Shown here: piece by piece, positions 33,269 to 42,322 of the stretch
How the letters are laid out: each line of letters starts with the position of its first letter
Position numbering within the stretch: position 1 is the stretch's first letter
Assembly (NCBI GenBank): GCA_016219225.1
Contig: JACRBX010000075.1
Location: 1 to 55,977, forward strand
Direction of reading: 5' to 3'
Length of the DNA: 55,977 nt
Source: Deltaproteobacteria bacterium
GTDB taxonomy: Bacteria; Desulfobacterota; RBG-13-43-22
Notes under the pieces: generated by a model
Database searches by the model: none
The model's input: only the letters and a program-made list of their open reading frames with translations
What the model was told of the DNA's origin: nothing
Position numbers and translations under genes: made by a program

Positions 33269-34711
33269 ATGACCCTCAGGGGCGGGCTTTGTCCCTTCAT
33301 GGTAATCCTTTTTTTCCTCCTTTCCGGCTGTGCCCGGGTCGGACCGGATTTCCGGAAGCCGGCGGCGGCGGTTTCAGGGAGCTGGCTTGAAGCGGGTGAT
33401 CCGCGGGTCAAAACAGGGCCGGCGGAATACAAGAACTGGTGGCAGGCCTTCAATGACCCGGTCCTTAACCGGCTGGTTGACCGGGCTTACCAGGAAAATC
33501 TGCCCTTGAAGATGGCCGGAGTGCGAGTCCTGGAGGCCCGGGCCAGGCTGGGCATCGCCCTTGGCGGGCTTTATCCCCAGACCCAGCAGTTTTTCGGATC
33601 CCTGGAATATATCCGGACCAGTGAGCGGGCCCCGACGGCCGCCTTTTCCAATATTTCAAGTTACCGGCAAGTGCAGATCGGCCTTATGGCCGGCTGGGAG
33701 ATAGACTTTTGGGGGAAATTCAAACGGGCCATCGAGGCCGCCGAGGCCGGTTTTCAGGCCACAATGGCTGATTATGACAATGCCCTGGTGAGCCTGACCG
33801 CCGAGGTGGCCAATGCCTATATCCTGTTAAGGACCCTGGAGAAACGCCTCGGCCTGGCCCGCCAAAACGCCGACCGGCAAAAAGAAATACTGAAGATTGC
33901 CGAAGCCCGGTTCCAATACGGTGTGGTCACCCGATTGGATGTGGAGCAGGCTAAAACGCTGCTCCATAATATTCAGGCCTCCATCCCGGCCTTTGAAGCC
34001 CAGGTACAGCAGGCCAATAACGCCCTCAGCTTGTTATTGGGGCTGCCGCCGGGGGGCCTGGGGGATTATTTGTCCGGCCCGGCGGAGATCCCGGTTTCTC
34101 CGGCCGAAGTGGTGGTGGGGATCCCGAATGATCTGCTCCGCCGGCGGCCGGATATCCGGAGTATCGAATTTCAGGCAGCGGCCCAATGCGCTTTAATCGG
34201 TGTGGCTAAGGCCGAGCTTTATCCGGCCTTTTCCCTTAGCGGGGTTTTCAGTTTTTTCTCCACCGATGTCAATGCCTTTAAGCTTAGCGACGTTTTCCAA
34301 TGGGGAAGCCGGTCCATCTCGGCCGGACCGTCCTTCCGCTGGAACATCTTCAATTACGGCCGGATCGAAAACAATGTCCTGGTCCAGGACGCCCGCTTCC
34401 AGCAACTGCTGATCGCTTACCAGGAGGCCGTGCTCAAGGCCCAGAAAGAGGTGGAGGACGCCCTGGTGGCTTTTTTAAAAGCCCAGGAACGCAGGGAATT
34501 TTTGGCCCGGAGTGCAGCCGCGGCCGGCCATTCCCTGGATCTGGCCATCCGGCAATACCAGGAAGGGGCCAGGGATTTCACAACCGTTTTGATTGCCCAG
34601 CAGGCCTTTTTAAATGAGCAGGACAATCTTGCCCTTGCCCTGGGCACCGTCTCGGGCAATCTGGTCGGCATCTACAGGGCACTGGGAGGCGGCTGGGAGG
34701 TAGGGAGATAG
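33269..34711 (+). CDS. RND efflux outer-membrane factor (NodT/OprM-type lipoprotein)
   Basis: A 480-residue outer-membrane channel protein. MTLRGGLCPFMVILFFLLSGC is a lipoprotein signal with lipobox LSGC. The mature start VGPDFRKPAAAVSGSW and GWEIDFWGKFKRAIEAAEA are typical of the OEP family; two OEP repeats form the trimeric beta-barrel and alpha-helical tunnel. ATG 33269 is preferred because it places the signal peptide at the N-terminus; the upstream TTG at 33236 lies in repeat-derived sequence. It is the first gene of the efflux operon, an order (channel, adaptor, pump) reversed from the common adaptor-pump-channel. Confidence 0.9.
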   Translation: MTLRGGLCPFMVILFFLLSGCARVGPDFRKPAAAVSGSWLEAGDPRVKTGPAEYKNWWQAFNDPVLNRLVDRAYQENLPLKMAGVRVLEARARLGIALGGLYPQTQQFFGSLEYIRTSERAPTAAFSNISSYRQVQIGLMAGWEIDFWGKFKRAIEAAEAGFQATMADYDNALVSLTAEVANAYILLRTLEKRLGLARQNADRQKEILKIAEARFQYGVVTRLDVEQAKTLLHNIQASIPAFEAQVQQANNALSLLLGLPPGGLGDYLSGPAEIPVSPAEVVVGIPNDLLRRRPDIRSIEFQAAAQCALIGVAKAELYPAFSLSGVFSFFSTDVNAFKLSDVFQWGSRSISAGPSFRWNIFNYGRIENNVLVQDARFQQLLIAYQEAVLKAQKEVEDALVAFLKAQERREFLARSAAAAGHSLDLAIRQYQEGARDFTTVLIAQQAFLNEQDNLALALGTVSGNLVGIYRALGGGWEVGR

Positions 34712-34740
34712 ATTATGGTTCATGGGAGGAAAAGGATCTT

Positions 34741-34871
34741 TGATGGTCTCGTAAAAACTCGTCACCCCGGCGCAAGCCGGGGTCCAGGAAATTCGAACCT
34801 GCTAAAAACACTGGATTCCGGCTTTCGCCGGAATGACGTAATGCGGGTTTCGGCGACTTTTTACGAATTCA
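34741..34871. repeat. complete MITE-like palindromic element inside the efflux operon
   Basis: The outer arms GATGGTCTCGTAAAAACTCG and GCGACTTTTTACGAATTCAT face each other. Between them lie the palindromes CACCCCGGCGCAAGCCGGGGT-CCAGG and CTGGATTCCGGCTTTCGCCG-GAATGACG. The element is about 130 bp and separates the outer-membrane factor from the adaptor. Read in frame with the adaptor it would encode RHPGASRGP and LDSGFRRND, which are translations of the repeat and not part of the protein. Confidence 0.85.
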
Positions 34872-36055
34872 TCATCTTTAAGTTCCGGGCCCTTCTGATC
34901 CGGATCCTCTGCTTCTTGTTCTTGTTTTTTCCGGCCGGCTGTGGGCAAGGACCCAAACCCCTGCCCCCGCCTCCCCCGGCGGTTACCGTCGCCCAGCCGG
35001 TCAGGCGGATCGTGACCGATTATTTGGAATTGACCGGCAATACCCAGGCCGCTAACACCGTGCAATTAGTGGCCAGGGTTGCCGGATACCTGGACAAGGT
35101 CTTTTTTAAAGACGGACAACCGGTAAAAAAAGGGGATCTGCTCTTTCTCATTCAGCAAAACACTTATCAGGAAAACCTCAAGCAGGCCGAGGCTGCGGTC
35201 CTGCTCCAGAAAAGCCAACTGGATTATGCCCAGACCCAATTGGACCGCACCGCCAATCTGGTGCACCTTGATGCCGCCTCTAAAACCGATGTAGACCACT
35301 GGCGGAATCAAAGGGATTCGGCCCAGGCCAATCTCCTCTCGGCCCAGGCCCAGCGGGACCTGGCCGGACTCAATCTCGGCTATACGGAAGTCAAAGCCCC
35401 TTTTTCCGGCCGGATCGACCGGAGGCTGGTGGACCCCGGCAACCTGGTCGGCTCCGGTCAGGCTACGGTCCTGGCCCAGCTTACCCAGATCGACCCCATT
35501 TACGTTTATTTTACCATTATGGATCTGGATCTGGCCCGCCTGATGGCCGAGGCCGGCTGGCGGCCGGGGAAGACCCCGTCCAGGCCCTGGTCCCTGTTCA
35601 TGGGCCTTCTCGATGAAAAGGCCCATCCCCACAAAGGCTTTCTGGATTTTGCCGCCACCGGTCTGACCCCCACTAACGGGACCTTATTGATGCGAGGCGT
35701 CTTTCCAAATCCCGATGGAAAGATACTGCCGGGACTCTATGCCCGGCTACAACTCCCGGTCAGAAAAAGACCGGCTTTCCTGGTGCCTCAAGAGGCGGTG
35801 GGCTCTGATCAGCGCGGTTCATTCCTTCTGGTCGTCAACCAGGGGAACAAGGTGCAACGGTTCGGTGTGCGGGCCGGAGCTTCGCTGGACCACTTGAGAG
35901 TGATTGAAGAAGGACTGACCGGAAAGGAATGGGTGGTGGTAAAAGGCCTGCAAAAGGCCTTTCCCGGCCGGGTGGTTACCCCGGAAAAACAGGAACCCCG
36001 GTCCCTTATTCCTGAATCCCCGAAGCCCCCTGTTTCCCCGAAGGCCGGATCATGA
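34841..36055 (+). CDS. RND efflux periplasmic adaptor (membrane fusion protein)
   Basis: A 404-residue lipoprotein adaptor of the AcrA/MexA group. The signal FKFRALLIRILCFLFLFFPA-GC ends in a lipobox and a proline-rich linker (PLPPPPPA). VQLVARVAGYLDKVFFKDGQPVKKGD and VKAPFSGRIDRRLVDPGNLV form the two halves of the lipoyl-like domain, flanking the coiled-coil hairpin (about 105-165). The frame is open from 34715, but the first 42 residues are translated repeat; I start at ATG 34841, itself at the inner edge of the repeat. No strong Shine-Dalgarno is visible, so the element may have replaced the original one. It overlaps the pump gene by 4 bp. Confidence 0.85.
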   Translation: MRVSATFYEFIIFKFRALLIRILCFLFLFFPAGCGQGPKPLPPPPPAVTVAQPVRRIVTDYLELTGNTQAANTVQLVARVAGYLDKVFFKDGQPVKKGDLLFLIQQNTYQENLKQAEAAVLLQKSQLDYAQTQLDRTANLVHLDAASKTDVDHWRNQRDSAQANLLSAQAQRDLAGLNLGYTEVKAPFSGRIDRRLVDPGNLVGSGQATVLAQLTQIDPIYVYFTIMDLDLARLMAEAGWRPGKTPSRPWSLFMGLLDEKAHPHKGFLDFAATGLTPTNGTLLMRGVFPNPDGKILPGLYARLQLPVRKRPAFLVPQEAVGSDQRGSFLLVVNQGNKVQRFGVRAGASLDHLRVIEEGLTGKEWVVVKGLQKAFPGRVVTPEKQEPRSLIPESPKPPVSPKAGS

Positions 36056-39000
36056 TCTCTAAATTTTTTATCGAAAGGCCCATCCTGGCCAATGTCCTGG
36101 CCATCGTCACCGTTATCATCGGATGGGTCAGCTATACGAACCTTCCGGTGGAGCAGTATCCTCCGATCACGCCGCCGACCATTCAGGTGACCGCCCGATA
36201 TCCCGGTGCCAGTGCGACGGTCATTGCCGAAACCATCGGAGTGCCCATTGAACAGGCGGTCAACGGTCTGGAGAATTCCATTTACCTGTCTTCTTCCAGC
36301 AGCAGCGACGGCTCCTATGCCCTGACCATCACCTTTGAGGTGGGGACCGACCTGAACAAATCGCTGGCCCTGGTCCAGAATCTGGTCAACTCGGCCCTGG
36401 CCCAGCTTCCCGGGGGGGCCCAGCAGCAAGGGGTGAGCGTCAGAAAAGTTTCCACCAACATCCTCTTGGTAGTCAGTCTCTACGCCGAAGACAACCGTTT
36501 TGATGAAGCCTTCCTGTCCAATTATGCCATTATCAATATGCAGTACCCCCTGTCCCGGCTGCCCGGGGTCGGCCAGGTCCGGGTTTTCGGGGCCGGACCC
36601 TATAGTATGCGGGTCTGGCTGGATCCCAAAAGGCTCCAGGATTTCAACCTCACTACCCAGGATGTCCAGAACGCCATTGCCGACCAGAATGTCCAGGTGG
36701 TGACCGGACAATTGGGTGCCCCGCCGGTGCCGGCCGATCACTCCATGCAGCTTACCATAACCAGTCTGGGACGGATGGCCGATATCAAACAGTTTGAAGA
36801 CATCGTGATCAAAAGCGAACGGGGGACAACCGCCCAGATGGTCCGCCTGCGGGATATTGCCCGGGTGGACCTGGGACAGCAGTTCTACTCAAATTTTGCC
36901 AACATGGGGGGGAAGAAATCGGCCCAGATCCCCATCTTCTCCCTGCCGGAGGCCAACGCCATCAAGGTGGCCGACAATGTTTACCAGGCCGTAGCCGAGA
37001 TGGCCAGGGAATTTCCCGAGGGGTTGAAATACCTCATCCGGTATGATACCACCCTCTTTGTCCGGGAGGCGGTCCATGCTGTTTATGTCACCCTTTTCAT
37101 AGCCGGAATTCTGGTCCTGATCGTGATCATGGTCTTTCTGCAGGATTACCGGGCCTTGCTCGTTCCGGCCACCACCGTCCCGGTGACCATCATCGGGGCC
37201 TTTGCGGCCATGATCGCCCTGGGATTTACGATCAACCTCATGACCCTCTTCGCCCTGGTTTTGTCCATCGGCATCGTGGTGGATGATGCCATCGTCATCG
37301 TGGAAAACACCTCCTATTACATCGAGAAAGGGCTGTCGCCCAAGGAAGGGGCCATCAAGGCCATGAACGAATTGACCGGCCCCATTATGGGCATTACCCT
37401 GGCCCTGGTTTCGGTCTTCCTGCCGGCCGCCTTCTTACCGGGCATCACCGGCCAGATCTTCCGGCAATTCGCCCTGGTCATTGCCTCTATTGCTGTCATC
37501 AGCGCCATCAATGCCCTGACTTTAAAACCGGCCCAGTGCGCCCTGTGGCTCCGTTCCGGCCGGGAGAAACAGACCAACTGGTTTTATCGCGGTTTCAACC
37601 GGGCTTACCAGGCCATGAAAGGCCCCTATATGAATCTTGTTCGTTGGATGGTAAACCGGTCGGTGCTCATGTCCATAGTTTTTTTTATCATTATCGCCCT
37701 GACCGGCTGGGCCTTTGTCCATCGGCCCAGCGGTTTTCTCCCGACGGAGGACCAGGGCTTTGCCGTCTTGTTCGCTAAGTTGCCTGACGGCGCCGCCCAA
37801 CCGCGGGCCCTGGAGGTTTCGGAGAAAATCAGCGCTATTTTGAAGAAGACCCCGGGCGTCTCGGGATGGGTCACCATCGGCGGGTATTCCTTTCTGGATG
37901 CGGCGAATGTCTCAACGGTTTCCACCACCTTTGTGGTCTATGAAAACTGGAGTAAAAGGGGGGCCGGCCTGAGCCAGGAAAAGATCGTGGCCGGCCTTAA
38001 CCGGGATCTTTCCGGAATCCAGGAAGCCCTGTCCTTTGTAGTCATCCCCCCGTCCATCAGGGGATTGGGCCAGTCAGGCGGTTTCCAGATGATGGTGGAA
38101 GACCGGAAGAGCCTTGGCCTGGACGAACTCCAAAAGGCCACCGGCGAACTGATCGAAAGGGCCAGGTCCGAACAGACCCTGCAAGGCCTGACCACCACCT
38201 TTAACGCCAGCAGTCCCCAGTTGTACCTTCATATCGACCGGACCAAAGCCCAATCCTTTCAGGTCCCGCTTTCTAACGTCTTTGAGACCCTCCGGGGTTA
38301 CCTGGGCTCCAGCTTCGTTAATCTGTTCAATAAATTCGATCAGGTCTACCAGGTGTACATCCAGGCCAGCGACCGTTTCCGCCTGAAGCCTGAGGACATC
38401 AAAAACCTTTATACCCGGAATATCCGGGGGGAAATGGTTCCCTTGGGAAGCCTGATCGAGGTCAGGCCGACTCAAGGCCCTGAATTGATCACCCGGTACA
38501 ACCTCTACCCGGCAGCGACAATTTTCGGCTCCACCGCTCCGGGATTCAGCTCCGGACAGGCTCTGACCTTGATGGAAAATCTGGCGGCCCGATCCTTTCC
38601 AAAGGGGGTGGGCTATGACTGGACGGCCACCAGTTATCAGGAGAAACGGGTCGGGAACCAGGCCTATTTCATCTATCTCATCTCCTTGACCCTGGTGTTC
38701 ATGGTCCTGGCCGCCTTGTATGAAAGCTGGATTTCTCCAGCCGCGGTTATTCTGGCTGTGCCCATGGCCCTGGTGGGCGTTCTTCTGGCCCTTATTATCC
38801 GGGGATTCGACAACAATCTCTATACTCAGATAGGCCTGGTGTTGATGATCGCCCTGGCCAGTAAAAACGCCATACTCATCGTCGAGTTCGCCCGGGACCT
38901 CCAGCGGGAAGGGATGTCCGCCATCGATGCGGCCATTGAGGGCACCAGCCGGCGCTTCCGGCCCATCATGATGACCTCCTTTGCCTTTATATTAGGGGTG

Positions 39001-39225
39001 GTTCCGCTTTTGTTCGCCAAGGGGGCCGGGGCAGCCGGCCAACAGGCCATTGGAACCGCCGTTTTCGGGGGCATGCTCGCTTCCACTTTGCTGGCCATTC
39101 CCTTTGTTCCGGTCCTCTATGTCTTCATGCAACGCCTGAGCGGTCGAGGGCGCCAACCGGAAAAAGAAACAGGGACGGAAAGTTATTTCCCGGCTTATAG
39201 AGAGGAGGACCCTAAAAATCAATGA
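36052..39225 (+). CDS. RND multidrug efflux pump (HAE1 family, AcrB/MexB-like)
   Basis: A 1057-residue inner-membrane pump. It begins MISKFFIERPILANVLAIVT, the HAE1 opening, followed by EQYPPITPPTIQVTARYPGA. The proton-relay residues are visible: the double Asp in GIVVDDAIVIVENT (helix 4) and the Lys in LMIALASKNAILIVEFARD (helix 10). Two large periplasmic porter loops lie between helices 1-2 and 7-8. Length is normal. The start ATG overlaps the adaptor stop (ATGA), so adaptor and pump are translationally coupled. Substrate is probably hydrophobic drugs, bile-type compounds or metabolites. No local TetR-type repressor is present. Confidence 0.95.
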   Translation: MISKFFIERPILANVLAIVTVIIGWVSYTNLPVEQYPPITPPTIQVTARYPGASATVIAETIGVPIEQAVNGLENSIYLSSSSSSDGSYALTITFEVGTDLNKSLALVQNLVNSALAQLPGGAQQQGVSVRKVSTNILLVVSLYAEDNRFDEAFLSNYAIINMQYPLSRLPGVGQVRVFGAGPYSMRVWLDPKRLQDFNLTTQDVQNAIADQNVQVVTGQLGAPPVPADHSMQLTITSLGRMADIKQFEDIVIKSERGTTAQMVRLRDIARVDLGQQFYSNFANMGGKKSAQIPIFSLPEANAIKVADNVYQAVAEMAREFPEGLKYLIRYDTTLFVREAVHAVYVTLFIAGILVLIVIMVFLQDYRALLVPATTVPVTIIGAFAAMIALGFTINLMTLFALVLSIGIVVDDAIVIVENTSYYIEKGLSPKEGAIKAMNELTGPIMGITLALVSVFLPAAFLPGITGQIFRQFALVIASIAVISAINALTLKPAQCALWLRSGREKQTNWFYRGFNRAYQAMKGPYMNLVRWMVNRSVLMSIVFFIIIALTGWAFVHRPSGFLPTEDQGFAVLFAKLPDGAAQPRALEVSEKISAILKKTPGVSGWVTIGGYSFLDAANVSTVSTTFVVYENWSKRGAGLSQEKIVAGLNRDLSGIQEALSFVVIPPSIRGLGQSGGFQMMVEDRKSLGLDELQKATGELIERARSEQTLQGLTTTFNASSPQLYLHIDRTKAQSFQVPLSNVFETLRGYLGSSFVNLFNKFDQVYQVYIQASDRFRLKPEDIKNLYTRNIRGEMVPLGSLIEVRPTQGPELITRYNLYPAATIFGSTAPGFSSGQALTLMENLAARSFPKGVGYDWTATSYQEKRVGNQAYFIYLISLTLVFMVLAALYESWISPAAVILAVPMALVGVLLALIIRGFDNNLYTQIGLVLMIALASKNAILIVEFARDLQREGMSAIDAAIEGTSRRFRPIMMTSFAFILGVVPLLFAKGAGAAGQQAIGTAVFGGMLASTLLAIPFVPVLYVFMQRLSGRGRQPEKETGTESYFPAYREEDPKNQ

Positions 39226-39249
39226 GCCATTATACAGTGACAGGGTCTG

Positions 39250-39440
39250 AACGGCCTCTGGACCCCGGTTTTCACCGGGGTGACGGAAAAGAGCAATCTT
39301 TGACTTTTTACATAGCCATCAGAAATGATGACCAAGTAATAACGCGTCATTCCCGCGCAGGCGGGAATCCAGGCCAGGCGTAACTTTATTAATCCCGCCA
39401 AGGGCGGGACCCGTTTTCACGAAAAAACGACGAATGACGA
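39250..39440. repeat. palindromic element cluster downstream of the efflux operon
   Basis: GGACCCCGGTTTTCACCGGG-GTGACGG is followed by GACTTTTTACATAGCCATCA, then CGTCATTCCCGCGCAGGCGG-GAATCCAGG, then a decayed arm AATCCCGCCAAGGGCGGGAC...AATGACG. It fills the 251-bp gap between the pump and the convergent BCAM0308-type gene. Its first hairpin could also help end transcription, but no T-run follows. Confidence 0.75.
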
Positions 39441-39476
39441 AAATAAGCTTTTCCTGACTTCCAAAATAATAGGAAA

Positions 39477-39962
39477 TCACCGCTGCCAGGAGATGCGAAC
39501 AAATTTTTCATCTTCCAGGTATTGGATATCATATTCGCCCTGATAGGCCCGGTGTACGGCATCGCCCAGCCGCCGGGCCAGGTGAATCCCCGTGGTGGAG
39601 ACGGTCGTCCCCTGGGCTTCGTCAAGTATTTTAACAAACCTCTCCATAGGATGTTCCTGCTTTTCCAGGGCTTCCTCATGGCGCAGGAGGTTCAGGATCT
39701 CTTCCTTGTGGCTGGAGAAAAAAGGGCCGCTCAATTCCACGATACCGGCCGGAAAATCATCATTGATCCTGCGGCAGGCCGGACAAAGGGCCTGGTTGGC
39801 ACCACGGGGAATGTCTTTATTCCAGGTCCATCGGCCCCCTGAAAAGAGGCTCTGACACTGGCCGCAGACGGTCGGTTCAGGCCATTTTCCCTGATGGACA
39901 TAGGCATCGTTTTGTTTTTGTTGGGTTAAACGGTCCATTCGGCGGTACTGGCTTTGATACAT
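39477..39962 (-). CDS. BCAM0308-family protein with zinc ribbon
   Basis: A 161-residue cytoplasmic protein. An N-terminal zinc ribbon has CGQCQSLFSGGRWTW and CPACRRINDDFPAG; the rest contains LSGPFFSSHKEEILNLLRHEE, ERFVKILDEAQGTTVSTTGIHLARRLGDAVHRAYQGE, the conserved core of this family. An Nmd3-like relationship has been suggested for the ribbon, but the function is not known. AAAGGAGAT lies upstream of ATG 39962. It is a single gene surrounded by repeats. Confidence 0.8.
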   Translation of the reverse strand: MYQSQYRRMDRLTQQKQNDAYVHQGKWPEPTVCGQCQSLFSGGRWTWNKDIPRGANQALCPACRRINDDFPAGIVELSGPFFSSHKEEILNLLRHEEALEKQEHPMERFVKILDEAQGTTVSTTGIHLARRLGDAVHRAYQGEYDIQYLEDEKFVRISWQR

Positions 39963-39972
39963 GGAAGATCTC

Positions 39973-40015
39973 CTTTCGATTTCGGATTGCTAATTTCGGA
40001 TTTCGGAATTAAAAT
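39973..40015. repeat. heptamer array, ATTTCGG type
   Basis: ATTTCGG, ATTGCTA, ATTTCGG, ATTTCGG, AATT upstream of the BCAM0308-type start. It is the first module of a 696-bp gap (39963-40658) that carries no credible gene. Confidence 0.7.
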
Positions 40016-40049
40016 AAACGTAACACTTTAGCTGTTTGAAAAGAGAGTT

Positions 40050-40303
40050 TTTTTCACCGCAAAGGCGCGAAGAACGCAGAGAGAAACATCTTTGTTCAAT
40101 CCCGTGAGAGGCGGGATTGAACAAAACATACTTGGCCTCCGACCAAATAATTACGCGGTCGACTTCGTCGACCTTAAACAAGGCTTCCGTTTTGAAGCCG
40201 GCAGAAGGGTTGCGAAAGCTTTTTCCTTTCTGTCCTCTCAACAGAAAGGAAAATTTATTCCCTCTTTGCGCCCTTTGCGGCTCTGCGGTGAAAATTATTT
40301 TTC
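40050..40303. repeat. inverted-repeat element with several internal hairpins
   Basis: Outer arms TTCACCGCAAAGGCGC...AACGCAGAG (40050-40080) and CTTTGCGCCCTTTGCGG-CTCTGCGGTGAA (about 40264-40293) face each other. Inside are a perfect 14-bp stem TTTGTTCAATCCCG/CGGGATTGAACAAA (about 40091-40125), GTCGACTTCGTCGAC, AGGCTTCCGTTTTGAAGCC, and CTTTCTGT/ACAGAAAG (about 40227-40250). This density of stems is greater than in the other repeats. Confidence 0.65.
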
Positions 40304-40330
40304 AAAAAGCTAAACTGATACAAATAAACT

Positions 40331-40440
40331 GGTTTCGTACTTCTTGGCGGCCCTTTGAGCATGAGGGCTTAGTATAAAAGTAAAATGTTTTTTGAAAAAT
40401 GCAACCCCCCATCTGAATTCGGATTGCGGATAGCGGAATG
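40331..40440. repeat. BOX plus short heptamer array
   Basis: GGTTTCGTACTTCTTGGCGG...GAGCATGAGGGCTTAGTATA (40331-40386) is a full but diverged BOX. ATTCGGA, TTGCGGA, TAGCGGA (about 40418-40440) is a 7-bp array. Confidence 0.65.
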
Positions 40441-40483
40441 GTCTTTTCGTCGGACCATGTCCCTTGAAACTTGCATCTTTCTA

Positions 40484-40640
40484 CATTCGTAAAAAATACG
40501 AAGGCGCCCCTTTTCCGTCATTCCTCGTAGAAACGGGAATCCAGTGTTTCTGATAAGTTGGGATTGGCCTGGATTCCCGCTTGCGCGGGAATGACGAATT
40601 TTTGCAAGATCATCAAACTTGAAACAGGCAACTTGCAACT
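40484..40640. repeat. MITE-like palindromic element and heptamer array
   Basis: TTCGTAAAAAATACGA, CGTCATTCC...CGGGAATCCAG, then CTGGATTCCCGCTTGCGCGG-GAATGACG, ending GCAAGATCATC (40484-40612). A GCAACTT-type 7-bp array follows (to about 40640), directly before the ribosome-binding site of the AhpF-like gene. Confidence 0.75.
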
Positions 40641-40658
40641 TAAAATGAGGGAAAGACT

Positions 40659-42314
40659 GTGTTCAGAAAAAAAAAGACCGAACCAAAAACTCAGCAGCCT
40701 GAGGAAGAAAAGGTCAATGACCTGCTGAAAGCGGTTTTTGATCTGCTCCCCCGAACAGTTGAGCTCCTGCTTTTTACCGGGCCCGGACGAAACGAGCCCT
40801 ATTGCGAAGCGGCGCGGAAGGTCCTGGGCTCCCTGGCCGGCCTTTCCGATAAAATCAGCTTTCAGGAATTCGATTTAAAACACGAACTGGCCTCTAAATA
40901 TCAGGTTCAATATACCCCGACCCTGATCCTGGCCCCTGATCAGGTTAATATCCGCTGGCTGGGTGTTCCCCTCGGCCATGAGACAGAGCCCTTTTTCCAG
41001 GCCCTGAATATGATCGGTCACCGAAATAGCCGGTTAGGAGAACAATCCCTCAAGATTTTAAAGGACATCAACGAGCCCCGTCAGATCAAGCTTTTTGTCA
41101 GCCTCACCTGCCCCTATTGCCCTCAACAGGCCCGGAACGCCCTCCAGGCCGCGGTGGAGAGGCCTGAATTCATCTCCCTGGAGATCATCGATGTCCAGGC
41201 CATGCCGGAACTGGCCGACCAGTACCAGGCCTTCGGCACACCTTTGGTTTTTGCCAATGAGAAGCTGATCGCCAGAGGAGCCCAACCGGAAGAACTGTTT
41301 ATGGCCAGCCTCAAAAAACTTAAGGAAGAGACGATCTTTATTCCGGACAACGATGCGCCGCAGATCGAAACGGACCTGGTCATTGTCGGAGGCGGGCCGG
41401 CCGGCCTGACGGCCGGGATCTATGGCGCCCGCAGCGGCCTCAAGACTGTGGTGGTTGAGAAAGGTGTCCTGGGGGGACAGGTGGCAACGACCCCCATTGT
41501 TCAAAACTACCCCGGTATTACTCAGGTGGGGGGCAAGGCCCTGGTGGACATTATGGCCCTCCATGCCCTGGAGTATGCCAATATCTTTCCCGGGGAGGAG
41601 GTCATGGATATTAAACCCGGCCAGCCCATTATCGTCACCACCAACCGCCGGCGGTTCCTGACCCGGGCCGTATTGCTGGCCACCGGAGCCGTTTACCGGC
41701 ACCTGGGCAGCCCGGGGGAAGAACGCTTGTTCGGACGGGGAGTCAGCTATTGCAGCACATGCGACGGGCCCCTGTTCAAGGATCGGCCGGTCATCATCGT
41801 CGGCGGAGGAGACAGTGCCGTCACCGAGGCCCTGCACCTGCACCAGATCGGCGTTAAGGCAACTCTGGTCCATCGCCGGGATACCTTGCGGGCCCAGGCC
41901 CATCTGACCAAAAGTCTTTCAGACCAGAAGATACCCATCCTGCTCAACACCGAAATTAAGGAGATCAGGGGAGAAGATCGGGTGCGGGAAGTGGAGTTGA
42001 TCAACAACCAAACCCGGGAGGCGCTGGTCATGGAAGTAGACGGCGTCTTTGTGGCCGTCGGGTACCAACCTTCCGTGGAGTTAGCAAAACGTCTGGGCAT
42101 AGAGCTGACCCAAGACGGCTATATCAAAAAGGACGAACGGCACCGCACGAACCTCCCGGGAATCTATTCAGCCGGGGATGTGGAGGGCGGCTATAAGCAG
42201 ATCGTTACCGCCGCCGGTCAGGGGGCCGAAGCGGCCCTGGCCATCTTCGAGGATCTGGTCAACCCTTACTGGGTTTCCGAGCCGGGAATCGTGGCGCAAT
42301 CGGCTTCCTCTTAG
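40659..42314 (+). CDS. AhpF-like NAD(P)H:disulfide reductase with N-terminal thioredoxin folds
   Basis: A 551-residue flavoprotein. Residues about 20-120 form a first thioredoxin-like fold without CxxC (a lone Cys in NEPYCEA). About 140-225 is a second fold with the active pair C151-P-Y-C154. From 238 on it is a thioredoxin reductase: FAD site VGGGPAGLTAG (243-253), redox pair C365-S-T-C368-DG, NAD(P) site GGGDSAV (382-388), and AGDVEGGYKQIVTAAGQG near the end. This is the AhpF domain order, used to reduce AhpC peroxiredoxin or another disulfide partner. Start is GTG behind GAGGGAAAG. No ahpC lies nearby, so the partner is elsewhere or different. Confidence 0.9.
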   Translation: MFRKKKTEPKTQQPEEEKVNDLLKAVFDLLPRTVELLLFTGPGRNEPYCEAARKVLGSLAGLSDKISFQEFDLKHELASKYQVQYTPTLILAPDQVNIRWLGVPLGHETEPFFQALNMIGHRNSRLGEQSLKILKDINEPRQIKLFVSLTCPYCPQQARNALQAAVERPEFISLEIIDVQAMPELADQYQAFGTPLVFANEKLIARGAQPEELFMASLKKLKEETIFIPDNDAPQIETDLVIVGGGPAGLTAGIYGARSGLKTVVVEKGVLGGQVATTPIVQNYPGITQVGGKALVDIMALHALEYANIFPGEEVMDIKPGQPIIVTTNRRRFLTRAVLLATGAVYRHLGSPGEERLFGRGVSYCSTCDGPLFKDRPVIIVGGGDSAVTEALHLHQIGVKATLVHRRDTLRAQAHLTKSLSDQKIPILLNTEIKEIRGEDRVREVELINNQTREALVMEVDGVFVAVGYQPSVELAKRLGIELTQDGYIKKDERHRTNLPGIYSAGDVEGGYKQIVTAAGQGAEAALAIFEDLVNPYWVSEPGIVAQSASS

Positions 42315-42322
42315 GCATGGGG

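Noticed and set aside
34715-34840. 42-residue N-terminal extension of the RND adaptor
   Set aside because: The segment (RHPGASRGP, LDSGFRRND) is translated palindromic repeat, a common artefact; the lipoprotein signal lies downstream.
39990-40377. Several 73-86 codon frames on both strands
   Set aside because: They read through the hairpin element and BOX, mirror one another and lack ribosome-binding sites.
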